Of a stretch of DNA of 12,425 nt, positions 1 to 6,856 are shown piece by piece. The position numbers and the translations under genes are program-made. Source of the stretch: JAAAPF01 sp964481035 (GTDB lineage Bacteria; Pseudomonadota; Alphaproteobacteria; Geminicoccales; Geminicoccaceae); NCBI GenBank assembly GCA_964481035.1, contig CAYZSE010000104.1, forward strand, positions 1 through 12,425, given 5' to 3'. The notes below the pieces were generated by a model. The model did no database searches. It saw only the letters and a program-made list of their open reading frames with translations, and was not told the DNA's origin. Within the stretch, counting starts at the first letter, position 1. Each line of letters opens with the position of its first letter.

Positions 1-51
1 GGCGGCGCGTCTTGGGTTGCGGGAGCTGCGGGGGAGACCTGCGGCGCGGGC

Positions 52-435
52 TCACGCCGTCTGTGCGAGCAGTCGCGCGATGGTCTCGGGCTCGCGCTCG
101 AGGAGCTTCAAGAGCGTCAGGGCGGGACCGGAGGGCTTGCGGCGGCCTTGCTCCTAGTCGCGGATGGTGGCGACGGGGACGCCGAGCGCCCGGGCGAAGT
201 CGACGTGGGTCATGGCGAGCCGGGCGCGGACGAGGCGCACGTCGGGGGCGGGGATGGGGCGCAGGTGCCGGGCGAGCGCAGGCGCGCCGAAGTCGGGCGC
301 GTCGGGGTCTTCGGCAATGGCGCGGTCGATGTCCGCCTCGGTTGGATCGTCTTGATGGGCTTCTTGCGCCGGCGTCAGCTTGGCCGCCACGAGCGCCTCG
401 TCCATCGTCAAGCGAACGATTTTGGTTTTACCCAT
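52..435 (-). pseudogene. HTH (XRE-type) antitoxin of a BrnT-like module, interrupted by an in-frame amber codon
   Basis: Reading from ATG at 435, 93 codons lead to a TAG at 154-156. The same frame then continues for 33 more sensible codons to TGA at 52-54. The N-terminal part (residues 1-60) is acidic and resembles the toxin-binding part of such antitoxins. Residues about 64-125 form a Cro/C1-type helix-turn-helix (FARALGVPVATIRD, stop, EQGRRKPSG). In this family the residue between IRD and EQGR is nearly always Trp (TGG), so TAG is one base away. The start overlaps the toxin stop by 8 nt, indicating translational coupling. Family knowledge: the antitoxin neutralises BrnT and represses its own operon through the HTH. 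The 93-aa product would lose the end of the HTH. A sequencing error at 155 is the main alternative. The family call is good; loss of function is inferred. Confidence 0.75.
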
Positions 436-688
436 AGCGGCGCTCCTCGCGGCGATTGGCGCGGCGCACCGAGATGATCCGGTAGGCCTTGCCGCGCAGC
501 GTGTACCTGCAAGCGTAGAACCTGCCATCGATGCGGGCGTAGGCGATGCGGCGCTCCTCCCCGTCATCCAGGCGGTCGGCCCGACGGTCGGTGACGGCGA
601 ACCGGATGATCTGCGCCTCGAAGACGAGGGGCAATCCGTGTCGGCGGAGGTCGAGCGCATCCTTCGCCGCGTCGAACTCCATCTCCAT
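428..688 (-). CDS. brnT: BrnT-family (DUF497) toxin, RelE-like ribonuclease fold
   Basis: This 86-aa basic protein has the DUF497/BrnT layout: an N-terminal FDAAKDALDLRRHG segment, a middle DGEERRIAYARIDGR strand pair, and a C-terminal RIISVRRANRREERR block typical of the family. Family knowledge: BrnT toxins have a RelE-like fold and cleave RNA, stopping translation until bound by the partner antitoxin. The gene precedes the antitoxin and overlaps it by 8 nt, the usual toxin-first BrnTA order. ATG at 688 was chosen. A second ATG at 682 is possible and would remove two residues. Neither has a strong Shine-Dalgarno. A 15-nt inverted repeat lies directly upstream of the start. The partner is interrupted, so this toxin may be weakly controlled, silent or inactive. 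Confidence 0.82.
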   Translation of the reverse strand: MEMEFDAAKDALDLRRHGLPLVFEAQIIRFAVTDRRADRLDDGEERRIAYARIDGRFYACRYTLRGKAYRIISVRRANRREERRYG

Positions 689-689
689 A

Positions 690-704
690 TACGGCTCTGC
701 CGTA
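690..704. promoter_or_regulatory. Inverted repeat just upstream of brnT, possible operator
   Basis: TACGGC-TCT-GCCGTA is a perfect 6-bp inverted repeat with a 3-nt centre, 2 nt upstream of the brnT start in the 32-nt gap after the reductase gene. HTH antitoxins of this type usually bind such repeats to repress their own operon, so this is a candidate operator. It could also form a small RNA hairpin occluding the toxin start, or be chance in GC-rich DNA. Confidence 0.35.
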
Positions 705-720
705 GCGGCGGCAGGCGGTG

Positions 721-1689
721 TCAGCCGCGGGTCGCGGCGCGGAGGCGGATGAGGGCGAGGACGGTGTCGATGGTCGGCGTCTTCACCTCGACGATGCGGC
801 CGAGCTCCTGCACCGCGGTGACCAGCGCGTCGATCTCGAGGGGGCGGCCGCGCTCGAGGTCCTGGAGCATCGAGGTCTTGTGGGCGCCGACGGCGGCAGC
901 CCCCTCGATGCGCTGGTCGACGTCGATGGGGAACTTGACGCCGAGCCGTTCGGCGATGGCCTGGGCCTCGAGCATCATGTGGCGGGCGACCGCACGGGTG
1001 CCGGGGTCGGCACAGAGCACGTCGAGCGTGGCGCCGGTGAGCGCCGAGATCGGGTTGAAGGAGAGGTTGCCCCAGAGCTTGATCCAGATCTCGTCGCGGA
1101 TCTTCGGGCGGACCGGCGCCTTGAGGCCCGCCGCCTGCAGCGCCTTCATGAGCCGCTGCGCGCGCGCCGAGCGCTCGCCTGAAGGCTCGCCCAGGGAGTA
1201 GCGGTCGCCCTCGACATGGGCGACGACGCCTGGCTCGGTGACCTCGGCCGCCGGGTAGACGACGCAGCCGAGGACCCGCTCGGGGCCGATGCCGTCCCAC
1301 TGGACGTTGCCGGGATCGACCGTCTCGAGGCGGTGGTTCTCGTAACGCCCCGCCAGCCGGTAGAAGTACCACCAGGGCACGCCGTTCACGGCCATGACGA
1401 CGCAGGTGTCGGGGCCCAAGAGCGGCCGCATCAGGGGCACGACGCCCGGCACCTGGTGCGCCTTGAGGGTGACGATGACGTAGTCTTGCCGCCCCAGCGC
1501 TGCCGGATCGCTGGAGGCGTCGACATCGACCGCCGTCCGCGCGCCGCCCTCGACGAGCGTCAGGCCGTTCGCTTGCATGGCCGCGAGGTGCGGCCCGCGG
1601 GCGACGAGGCTCACCTCGACGCCGGCCCGAGCGAGCTTGGCGCCGAGGTGCCCGCCGATGGCGCCCGCACCGTAGATGCAGATGCGCAT
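721..1689 (-). CDS. Ketopantoate reductase (PanE/ApbA) family NADPH-dependent 2-oxoacid reductase
   Basis: The 322-aa protein has the full two-domain layout of 2-dehydropantoate 2-reductases. A Rossmann domain begins at residue 1 with the nucleotide motif GAGAIG (residues 7-12). Residues matching E. coli PanE are visible: Lys in VTLKAHQ (76), Asn in VNGVPW (102), catalytic Lys in EIWIKLWGN (204) with Asn 208, and Glu in PLEID (285). The ATG shares one base with the upstream synthetase stop (TGATG), so the two are translationally coupled. Genuine PanE reduces ketopantoate to pantoate for coenzyme A synthesis. Many alphaproteobacterial paralogues with the NGVPWWYFY segment sit in catabolic operons and probably reduce other 2-oxoacids. 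The family is certain; the substrate is not, so no gene symbol is given. Confidence 0.88.
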   Translation of the reverse strand: MRICIYGAGAIGGHLGAKLARAGVEVSLVARGPHLAAMQANGLTLVEGGARTAVDVDASSDPAALGRQDYVIVTLKAHQVPGVVPLMRPLLGPDTCVVMAVNGVPWWYFYRLAGRYENHRLETVDPGNVQWDGIGPERVLGCVVYPAAEVTEPGVVAHVEGDRYSLGEPSGERSARAQRLMKALQAAGLKAPVRPKIRDEIWIKLWGNLSFNPISALTGATLDVLCADPGTRAVARHMMLEAQAIAERLGVKFPIDVDQRIEGAAAVGAHKTSMLQDLERGRPLEIDALVTAVQELGRIVEVKTPTIDTVLALIRLRAATRG

Positions 1690-3224
1690 CACGCGACCCC
1701 GAGCTTCTCGGCGAGGCCGATGCGCTGCATCTTGCCGGTGGCGCCCTTGGGGATCTCGGCCACGATGAGCACCTTGCGCGGTACCTTGAAGTCGGCGAGG
1801 TGGCGAGCCGCGAAGTCGCGGATCTCGCGCTCGCTGGCGTTTCGGCCCTCCTTGAGCACGACGGCGGCGGCGACCTCCTCGCCGAGCTTGTCGTGCGGCA
1901 TGGCGAAGGTCACGACCTGCTGGATTGCCGGGTGGTCCATGAGGATCTCGTCGACCTCGAGGGGCGAGACCTTCTCGCCGCCGCGGTTGATGATCTCCTT
2001 CAAGCGCCCGGTGATCCGCAGGTAGCCTTCCTCGTCCATGACGCCCTGATCGCCGGTCCGAAACCAGCGCCGGCCGGCGTGCGTGAAAAACGACGTGGCG
2101 TTGGCGTCCGCGTTGGCCTCGTAGCCGGGGGTGACGTTGGGCCCGGAGATGACGACCTCGCCGGTCTCGCCGGTCCCGAGAAACGTGCCCTCGGCCGCGT
2201 CGGCGATACGGATGTGCGGGCCCGCCTCGACGCCGACCGAGCCGGCCTTGCGCGGCGCCGGGGGCAGGGGGTTCGAGGCCATCTGGTGCGCCGCCTCGGT
2301 CATGCCGTAGCTCTCGATGACCGGGCACCCGAAGGTGCCCTCGAGCGCCGTCATCACCTGCGGCGGCAGCGAGGCCGACGACGAGCGGATGAAGCGGAGC
2401 GGTGTGGCCGCGATCGCGTCCCGGTTGCGCTCCGCGCGCGCCAGGATCGCCTGGTGCATGGTCGGCACCGCGGTGTACCAGCTCGGTTTCGCCTCCTCCA
2501 GCCAGGCGAAGAACCTGAGCGCGTTGAAGCCCGGCGTGCACCAGACCGACGCCCCGGCGCCGAGCGACGCCAGCACCGCGGCGATCAGGCCGTGGATGTG
2601 GAAGAGCGGCATGACGTTCAAGCAGCGGTCGGCGGGCGTCAGCGCCAGGATTGCGGCGACGTGCTCGGCCGAGGCGGCGACGTTCTTTTGCAGGAGCGGC
2701 ACGATCTTGGGGCGCGAGGTCGTGCCCGAGGTGTGCAGCACGAGCGCCACGTCGTCGGCGTCGGCGAGGCCCGCGACGAGCGGCTCGGCGCGCTCGTCGA
2801 TCTCGGGCGCGAGGGTGAAGTCGCCGGCGAAGCCGTCCGGATCGACGGCGAGCCTGAGGATCAGGCAGCCGTGCCGGCGCCCGGCGGCGACGGCCGGGCC
2901 CTCGTCGTCCTTGGCGACGATCAGCGCCTTGGCCTTGAGGTCGGTGAGGTAGAAGTCGAACTCCTCCTCGCGGTAGGCGGGATTGAGCGGCGCCGTGACG
3001 CCGCCCGTGGCGACGGCGAGAAAGCACGCCGCCATCTCGGGACCGTTCGGCAGCACGATCGCGACCCGGTCGCCGCGACCGATGCCCAGATGGTTGAGCG
3101 TCGCTCGGGTGTGGGCGCACAGCCGTCTCAGGTGTCCGAAGTCCAGCCAGCGCCGCCCGGGGGCGCCGATGGCGAGGGCGTCCTGAGGATGGCCGGGCAG
3201 GAGATCGGCGACCGTGTCGGCCAT
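1689..3224 (-). CDS. AMP-forming acyl-CoA synthetase, oxalate-CoA ligase (Pcs60/AAE3)-like
   Basis: This 511-aa ANL-superfamily enzyme carries all core motifs: P-loop HTSGTTSRPK (164-173), A5 motif ESYGMTEAAHQM (304-315), A7 TGD (390-392), hinge GRLKEIINRGGEK (406-418) and the catalytic A10 Lys in GATGKMQR (498). It would activate a carboxylic acid with ATP to an acyl-adenylate and then form the CoA thioester. The run MPLFHIHGL (205-213), WYTAVPTMHQ, RFIRSSSASLPP and TEAAHQMASNPLP is the pattern I associate with oxalate-CoA ligases of the Pcs60/AAE3 group, but a related short or dicarboxylic acid is possible. ATG at 3224 was preferred to an in-frame TTG at 3272 because AAGAAGGA lies 10 nt upstream of it. 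It is coupled to the downstream reductase, suggesting one pathway. Confidence 0.85.
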   Translation of the reverse strand: MADTVADLLPGHPQDALAIGAPGRRWLDFGHLRRLCAHTRATLNHLGIGRGDRVAIVLPNGPEMAACFLAVATGGVTAPLNPAYREEEFDFYLTDLKAKALIVAKDDEGPAVAAGRRHGCLILRLAVDPDGFAGDFTLAPEIDERAEPLVAGLADADDVALVLHTSGTTSRPKIVPLLQKNVAASAEHVAAILALTPADRCLNVMPLFHIHGLIAAVLASLGAGASVWCTPGFNALRFFAWLEEAKPSWYTAVPTMHQAILARAERNRDAIAATPLRFIRSSSASLPPQVMTALEGTFGCPVIESYGMTEAAHQMASNPLPPAPRKAGSVGVEAGPHIRIADAAEGTFLGTGETGEVVISGPNVTPGYEANADANATSFFTHAGRRWFRTGDQGVMDEEGYLRITGRLKEIINRGGEKVSPLEVDEILMDHPAIQQVVTFAMPHDKLGEEVAAAVVLKEGRNASEREIRDFAARHLADFKVPRKVLIVAEIPKGATGKMQRIGLAEKLGVA

Positions 3225-3328
3225 GGCGCGGGTGTCCTTCTTGGCGGTGTCGTTCGACGAGAACGATCGCAAGGTCGACCCGCGAAAGCGCCGAGCGAAC
3301 CCCGATCAAGGGGCTGAGGATAGCTGCC

Positions 3329-3367
3329 GGCGCCCGCCCGATGAAGGGCCTGGTTCAGGCGGGCACC
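3329..3367. terminator. Weak stem-loop downstream of ccoP
   Basis: GCCCGCC (3332-3338) can pair with GGCGGGC (3358-3364). Two further G-C pairs lie beyond one mismatch, around a 19-nt loop, just past the ccoP stop. There is no T-run, so intrinsic termination is doubtful. It may stabilise the 3' end of the cco message or be incidental. The 153-nt gap 3225-3377 also holds the synthetase leader; nothing else is evident there. Confidence 0.3.
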
Positions 3368-3377
3368 GTCGGCGCTC

Positions 3378-4256
3378 CTATTGGCCGCCGCCGAGGCTGT
3401 GGACGTAGAGGGAGACCATCTTGATGTCCTCGGGGCGGAGCCGGTCGATCCAGCCGGGCATGACGCCGTGCTGCGGATGCCAGATCTGGGCCTGGATCTC
3501 CTCGAAGGTGCCGCCGTAGAGCCAGATGGCATCGGTGAGGTTGGGCGCGCCCAGATCCTCGACGCCCATGCCGTTCTCGCCGTGGCAGGCGCTGCACTGC
3601 TCGGCGAAGATCACCGATCCCGCTTCGACCAGCTCGGGGCGCGGCGCCTCGCGGCTCGACAGGGTGACGACGTAGCTCGCGACCTCGTCGATCTCCTCGC
3701 GGGTGAGCAGGCCGTCGACGCCGTAGCCCGGCATCATCGAGAAGCGCGCGTCGTACTCGTACTCCTGGTTGCGGACGCCGTAGAGGATGGTCTGCTGGAT
3801 CGCATCGAGCGTGCCACCCCAGATCCAGGCATCGTCGGCGAGCACGGGATAGTTGAGCTGGCCGGCGCCGCCGACGGCGTGGCATGGCGCGCAGTTGTCG
3901 CCGAAGACGATGCGCCCGCCGGTGAGCGCGTAGGTCAACAGGTCGGGATCCGCCTGGATGTCGTCGAGCGAAGCGTCGACGATGCGCTGGTTGATGCCGG
4001 CGCGGGCCGTCTCGGCCTCGGCGATCTCGCGGGCGACACGCTCGCGCGCGGTGCTGCCCATGAGCCCCGTCGTCGCGCCGGGGCCGTAGGGTATCGCCGG
4101 GAACAGAATGAACCAGACCACCGCGAACGCGATGCAGACGTAGAAGGTGTAGACCCACCACGAGGGCAGGGGGTTGTTGAGCTCCTTGATCCCGTCCCAC
4201 TCGTGGCCGGTCGTCTCGACGCCGGTGACGGCATCCTTCTCGGGCTTGGCGGCCAT
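3378..4256 (-). CDS. ccoP: Cytochrome cbb3 oxidase, dihaem cytochrome c subunit III
   Basis: The 292-aa CcoP has an N-terminal membrane anchor (about residues 33-55, VYTFYVCIAFAVVWFI) preceded by the family's DGIKELNNPLPSWW segment. Two periplasmic cytochrome c domains follow, each with a covalent haem motif: CAPCH (122-126) and CSACH (221-225). Methionines in MMPGYG and VMPGW are the likely axial ligands. It passes electrons from soluble cytochromes c or the bc1 complex through CcoO to the CcoN catalytic site. The start ATG directly follows the ccoQ TAG (TAGATG), with AAGGA about 8 nt upstream, so expression is coupled. It is the last gene of the operon. Length and motifs are normal for the family. 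Confidence 0.97.
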   Translation of the reverse strand: MAAKPEKDAVTGVETTGHEWDGIKELNNPLPSWWVYTFYVCIAFAVVWFILFPAIPYGPGATTGLMGSTARERVAREIAEAETARAGINQRIVDASLDDIQADPDLLTYALTGGRIVFGDNCAPCHAVGGAGQLNYPVLADDAWIWGGTLDAIQQTILYGVRNQEYEYDARFSMMPGYGVDGLLTREEIDEVASYVVTLSSREAPRPELVEAGSVIFAEQCSACHGENGMGVEDLGAPNLTDAIWLYGGTFEEIQAQIWHPQHGVMPGWIDRLRPEDIKMVSLYVHSLGGGQ

Positions 4257-4412
4257 CTAGCTGTCCTTGTCCTCGAACGGGATACGCCCGCGCTCTTCCC
4301 ACTTCTTGCGATTGCTCGGCTTGAAGGCCCACCAGACGATGCCGAGAAAGATCAGCACCATGCCCACCAGCCAGACCTGGTAGAGCACGTTCATGACCCC
4401 GCTTTCCTCCAT
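4257..4412 (-). CDS. ccoQ: Cytochrome cbb3 oxidase small subunit IV (CcoQ/FixQ)
   Basis: This 51-aa protein has one transmembrane helix (about residues 13-30, VWLVGMVLIFLGIVWWAF). A basic stretch KPSNRKKWEERGRIPFEDKDS follows, which is the classic CcoQ pattern. Family knowledge: CcoQ stabilises the assembled cbb3 complex, especially in oxygen. It sits between ccoO and ccoP as in standard ccoNOQP operons. ATG at 4412 has AGGAG overlapping the ccoO stop, 6 nt upstream. A second ATG at 4394 (residue 7) is an alternative start giving a 45-aa product. The stop codon abuts the ccoP start. Confidence 0.93.
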   Translation of the reverse strand: MEESGVMNVLYQVWLVGMVLIFLGIVWWAFKPSNRKKWEERGRIPFEDKDS

Positions 4413-4421
4413 CGGGCGCTC

Positions 4422-5153
4422 CTAGTGCTGGCGCAACGCCTCGGGGTCGACGGCGGTGAAGTCCACCATCCGGCCGAGGATCTGCAGATAGGCGACGAGC
4501 GCGTCCATCTCCGTGAGCCGCCCCGGCTGGCCGTCGAGGTCGCCGACATAGGCCTTGGGATAGCGCTCCTGGACCGCCGCCCAGTCGCCGTCGGGCGACG
4601 CCTGGTTGCGCATGTCGAAGGCGGCGTTCGCGACCATCTCCTCGGTGTAGGGCACGCCGACGACGCGGTTGGTCTCGAGATGCGCCGCGTACGCGTTGGG
4701 ATCGAGGTCGGTTTCGAGGAGGAACGCGTAGGGCGGCATGATGCTCTCGGGCACGACCGAGCGCGGATCGACGAGATGCGCGACATGCCAGTCGTTGGAG
4801 TACTTGCCGCCGACTCGGGCGAGGTCGGGCCCGGTGCGCTTCGAGCCCCACTGGAAGGGGTGGTCGTACATGCTTTCGGCGGCGAGGCTGAAGTGGCCGT
4901 AGCGCTCGACCTCGTCCCGGAAGGTCCGGATCTGCTGGCTGTGGCAGACGTAGCAGCCCTCGCGGACGTAGACGTTGCGACCGGCGAGCTCGAGCGGCGA
5001 GTAGGGTCGCACGCCCTCGACCCGCTCGATGGTGTTCTCGATCGAGAACAGCGGCGCGATCTCGACGATGCCGCCGACGGCGACGACGACGAGGATGCCG
5101 GCGGTGAGTGCCACCGTGCGCGTCTCGAAGACCTCGTGCTGTTTCCAGGCCAT
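4422..5153 (-). CDS. ccoO: Cytochrome cbb3 oxidase, monohaem cytochrome c subunit II
   Basis: The 243-aa CcoO has a single N-terminal membrane helix (about residues 14-34) and a periplasmic cytochrome c domain with haem motif CYVCH (67-71) followed by SQQIR. Other family signatures are YGHFSLAAESMYDHPFQWGS, RTGPDLARVGGKYS and the axial-ligand region SIMPPY. It relays electrons from CcoP to the CcoN haem-copper centre. ATG at 5153 lies 13 nt after the ccoN stop with GGGGAG upstream. The gene is in the expected operon position, and its TAG stop is embedded in the ccoQ ribosome-binding site. Confidence 0.97.
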   Translation of the reverse strand: MAWKQHEVFETRTVALTAGILVVVAVGGIVEIAPLFSIENTIERVEGVRPYSPLELAGRNVYVREGCYVCHSQQIRTFRDEVERYGHFSLAAESMYDHPFQWGSKRTGPDLARVGGKYSNDWHVAHLVDPRSVVPESIMPPYAFLLETDLDPNAYAAHLETNRVVGVPYTEEMVANAAFDMRNQASPDGDWAAVQERYPKAYVGDLDGQPGRLTEMDALVAYLQILGRMVDFTAVDPEALRQH

Positions 5154-5166
5154 GCGCGCGGCTCCC

Positions 5167-6651
5167 CTACTCGGCCGGCACGGACGCCGGGCCCCGCGCG
5201 GCGACCCGCTCGGTCGCCACGTCGCCCCGGGCCGTCCGCCACAGGTTGTAGACCATGATCAGCGCGCCGGTCAGGAACAGGACGCCGCCGAGCGCACGGA
5301 TGACGTAGAAGGGATGCATCGCCTCGACCGTCTCGATGAACGAGAACTGCAGAAAGCCGAGGTCGTCGTAGGCCCGCCACATCAGCCCCTGCATGATTCC
5401 GGAGACCCACATCGCCGTGATGTAGAAGACGATGCCCAGCGTCGCGACCCAGAAGTGCCACTCGACCAGCCGCAAGCTGTAGAGGCCCTGCCGCTTCCAC
5501 AGCTTGGGCACGAGATAGTAGAGGGCGCCGAAGCTGACGAAGGCGACCCAGCCCAGGGCCCCCGAATGGACGTGGCCGACGGTCCAGTCGGTGTAGTGGG
5601 AGAGCGCGTTGACCTGGCGGATCGACATCAGCGGGCCCTCGAAGGTGCTCATGCCGTAGAAGGCGACCGAGACGACGAGGAAGCGCAGGACCGGGTCGGT
5701 CCTGAGCTTGTCCCAGGCCCCCGAGAGCGTCATCAGGCCGTTGATCATGCCGCCCCAGGACGGCATCCACAGCATGATCGAGAAGGTCATCCCGAGGATC
5801 TGCGTCCAGTCCGGCAGCGACGTGTAGTGTAGGTGATGCGGTCCTGCCCAGATGTAGAGGAAGATCAGGGCCCAGAAGTGGACGATCGACAACCTGTAGG
5901 AGTAGATCGGCCGCTCCGCCTGCTTCGGCACGAAATAGTACATCATGCCGAGAAAGCCGGCGGTGAGGAAGAAGCCGACGGCGTTGTGGCCGTACCACCA
6001 CTGGGTCATCGCGTCCTGGACGCCGGAGAAGAGCGAGTAGCTCTTCGTCCCCGTGAACGACACCGGAACCGCCAGGTTGTTGACGATATGCAGCATGGCG
6101 ATGGTGACGATGAAGGCGAGATAGAACCAGTTGGCCACGTAGATATGGCTCTCGCGGCGGGTCATCAGCGTCCCGGCGAAGGCGACCAGATAGGCAACCC
6201 AGACGATCGTCAGCCAGATGTCGACGTACCACTCGGGCTCGGCGTACTCGCGGCTCTGGGTGATGCCGAGCACGTAGCCCGAGGCGGCGAGCACGATGAA
6301 CAGCTGGTAGCCGACGAAGACGAACAGCGCCAGATAATGACCGCCGAAGAGCCGCTGCCGGCAGGTGCGCTGCACCACGTAGAGCGAGGTGGCGATCAGT
6401 GCGTTGCCGCCGAAGGCGAAGATGACGGCGGAGGTGTGGACCGGGCGCAGGCGCCCGAAGTTTAGCCAGGCCGGGCCGGGATTGAGCTCGGGATAGGCGA
6501 GCTGAAAGGCGATGAAGGTCCCGGCGAGGAAGCCGACCACGCCCCAGAAGATCGTCGCGATGACGAACCAGCGGATCACGTCCTCGACGTAGTCCGCGGG
6601 CTGGGAGCGCGCGGCGAGTCCGGAGCCGGCCGTCGCTGCAAGCGTTGACAT
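5167..6651 (-). CDS. ccoN: Cytochrome cbb3 oxidase catalytic subunit I
   Basis: This 494-aa polytopic membrane protein is a C-family haem-copper oxidase that reduces O2 to water with proton pumping. Expected ligands are present: low-spin haem His 72 (RPVHTSAV) and His 362, haem b3 His 360 (VGHVHSG), and CuB His 222 (WYGHNAVG), 272 and 273 (GPHHLHY). The cross-linked Tyr 266 (LYIWAG) lies six residues before the HH pair, as in the Pseudomonas stutzeri enzyme. Glu 338 (STFEGP) matches its functional glutamate. I chose ATG at 6651 because GGAGG lies 4 nt upstream; an in-frame ATG at 6690 lacks a good site. It is first in ccoNOQP. High-affinity cbb3 oxidases usually serve low-oxygen respiration, which fits the upstream FNR/FixK box. 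Confidence 0.97.
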   Translation of the reverse strand: MSTLAATAGSGLAARSQPADYVEDVIRWFVIATIFWGVVGFLAGTFIAFQLAYPELNPGPAWLNFGRLRPVHTSAVIFAFGGNALIATSLYVVQRTCRQRLFGGHYLALFVFVGYQLFIVLAASGYVLGITQSREYAEPEWYVDIWLTIVWVAYLVAFAGTLMTRRESHIYVANWFYLAFIVTIAMLHIVNNLAVPVSFTGTKSYSLFSGVQDAMTQWWYGHNAVGFFLTAGFLGMMYYFVPKQAERPIYSYRLSIVHFWALIFLYIWAGPHHLHYTSLPDWTQILGMTFSIMLWMPSWGGMINGLMTLSGAWDKLRTDPVLRFLVVSVAFYGMSTFEGPLMSIRQVNALSHYTDWTVGHVHSGALGWVAFVSFGALYYLVPKLWKRQGLYSLRLVEWHFWVATLGIVFYITAMWVSGIMQGLMWRAYDDLGFLQFSFIETVEAMHPFYVIRALGGVLFLTGALIMVYNLWRTARGDVATERVAARGPASVPAE

Positions 6652-6655
6652 GATG

Positions 6656-6660
6656 CCTCC
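6656..6660 (-). promoter_or_regulatory. Ribosome-binding site deciding the ccoN start
   Basis: GGAGG on the minus strand lies 4 nt before the ATG at 6651. It supports the 494-aa protein over the 507-aa version starting at 6690, whose upstream bases (TGCTGTGAATGA) contain no Shine-Dalgarno. Confidence 0.7.
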
Positions 6661-6787
6661 GTCCGAAAACCACCCGAGCGCCCGCGTCATTCATTCACAG
6701 CAGCGCTCAGCCGGACGATCGAGCGGTGACAGCGAACGGACTTCGTGGCGTATAGTGTGTTCGCGCCAGAGCGCCAACCACACGTCG

Positions 6788-6801
6788 TGGATGTGGATCA
6801 A
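6788..6801. promoter_or_regulatory. FNR/FixK (Anr-type) box in the divergent ccoN / DUF2189 promoter region
   Basis: On the minus strand the site reads TTGATCCACATCCA. It matches 9 of the 10 fixed bases of the FNR/FixK consensus TTGAT-N4-ATCAA. It lies 137 bp upstream of ccoN and 56 bp upstream of DUF2189. Its centre (6794.5) is about 41.5-42.5 bp before the start point predicted by the -10 candidate at 6825-6830 on the plus strand, the textbook class II activation distance. For ccoN, weaker -10 candidates (TATACG at 6754-6749, minus strand) give a spacing near 52 bp. Low-oxygen activation of cbb3 genes by FNR/FixK is well established; binding here is inferred. Confidence 0.72.
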
Positions 6802-6819
6802 CGGTGGGGGCCGTGGCAG

Positions 6820-6830
6820 TTATGCATAAG
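6820..6830 (+). promoter_or_regulatory. Candidate -10 element for DUF2189 within a TTATGCATAA palindrome
   Basis: CATAAG (6825-6830) is an AT-rich hexamer in very GC-rich DNA and could serve as a -10 with a start point near 6837. It overlaps the perfect 10-bp palindrome TTATGCATAA (6820-6829). The spacing from the FNR/FixK box fits a class II promoter. The start point is inferred. Confidence 0.4.
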
Positions 6831-6856
6831 TTCAACGGGCTCAGGGGGGAAAGGCG

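Noticed and set aside
1..51. Possible end of a further gene at the left edge
   Set aside because: The stretch is too short and GC-biased to support any frame.
721..3309. Single 862-codon minus-strand frame that could be read as one large fusion protein
   Set aside because: Only its C-terminal 322 residues are protein-like (the reductase); the rest is out of frame with the acyl-CoA synthetase and has shadow composition.
3303..3310. Second FNR/FixK site upstream of the acyl-CoA synthetase (TTGATC on the minus strand)
   Set aside because: Only one half-site matches; the other half reads GTTCG, not ATCAA.
1800..3317. 505-codon open frame on the plus strand opposite the acyl-CoA synthetase
   Set aside because: It is antisense to a gene with complete ANL motifs; its Arg/Gly/Ala/Asp-rich, motif-free translation is typical of GC-rich shadow frames.
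3381..5258. 625-codon open frame on the plus strand opposite ccoP-ccoO
   Set aside because: It covers three well-supported cco genes on the other strand and has no recognisable domain.
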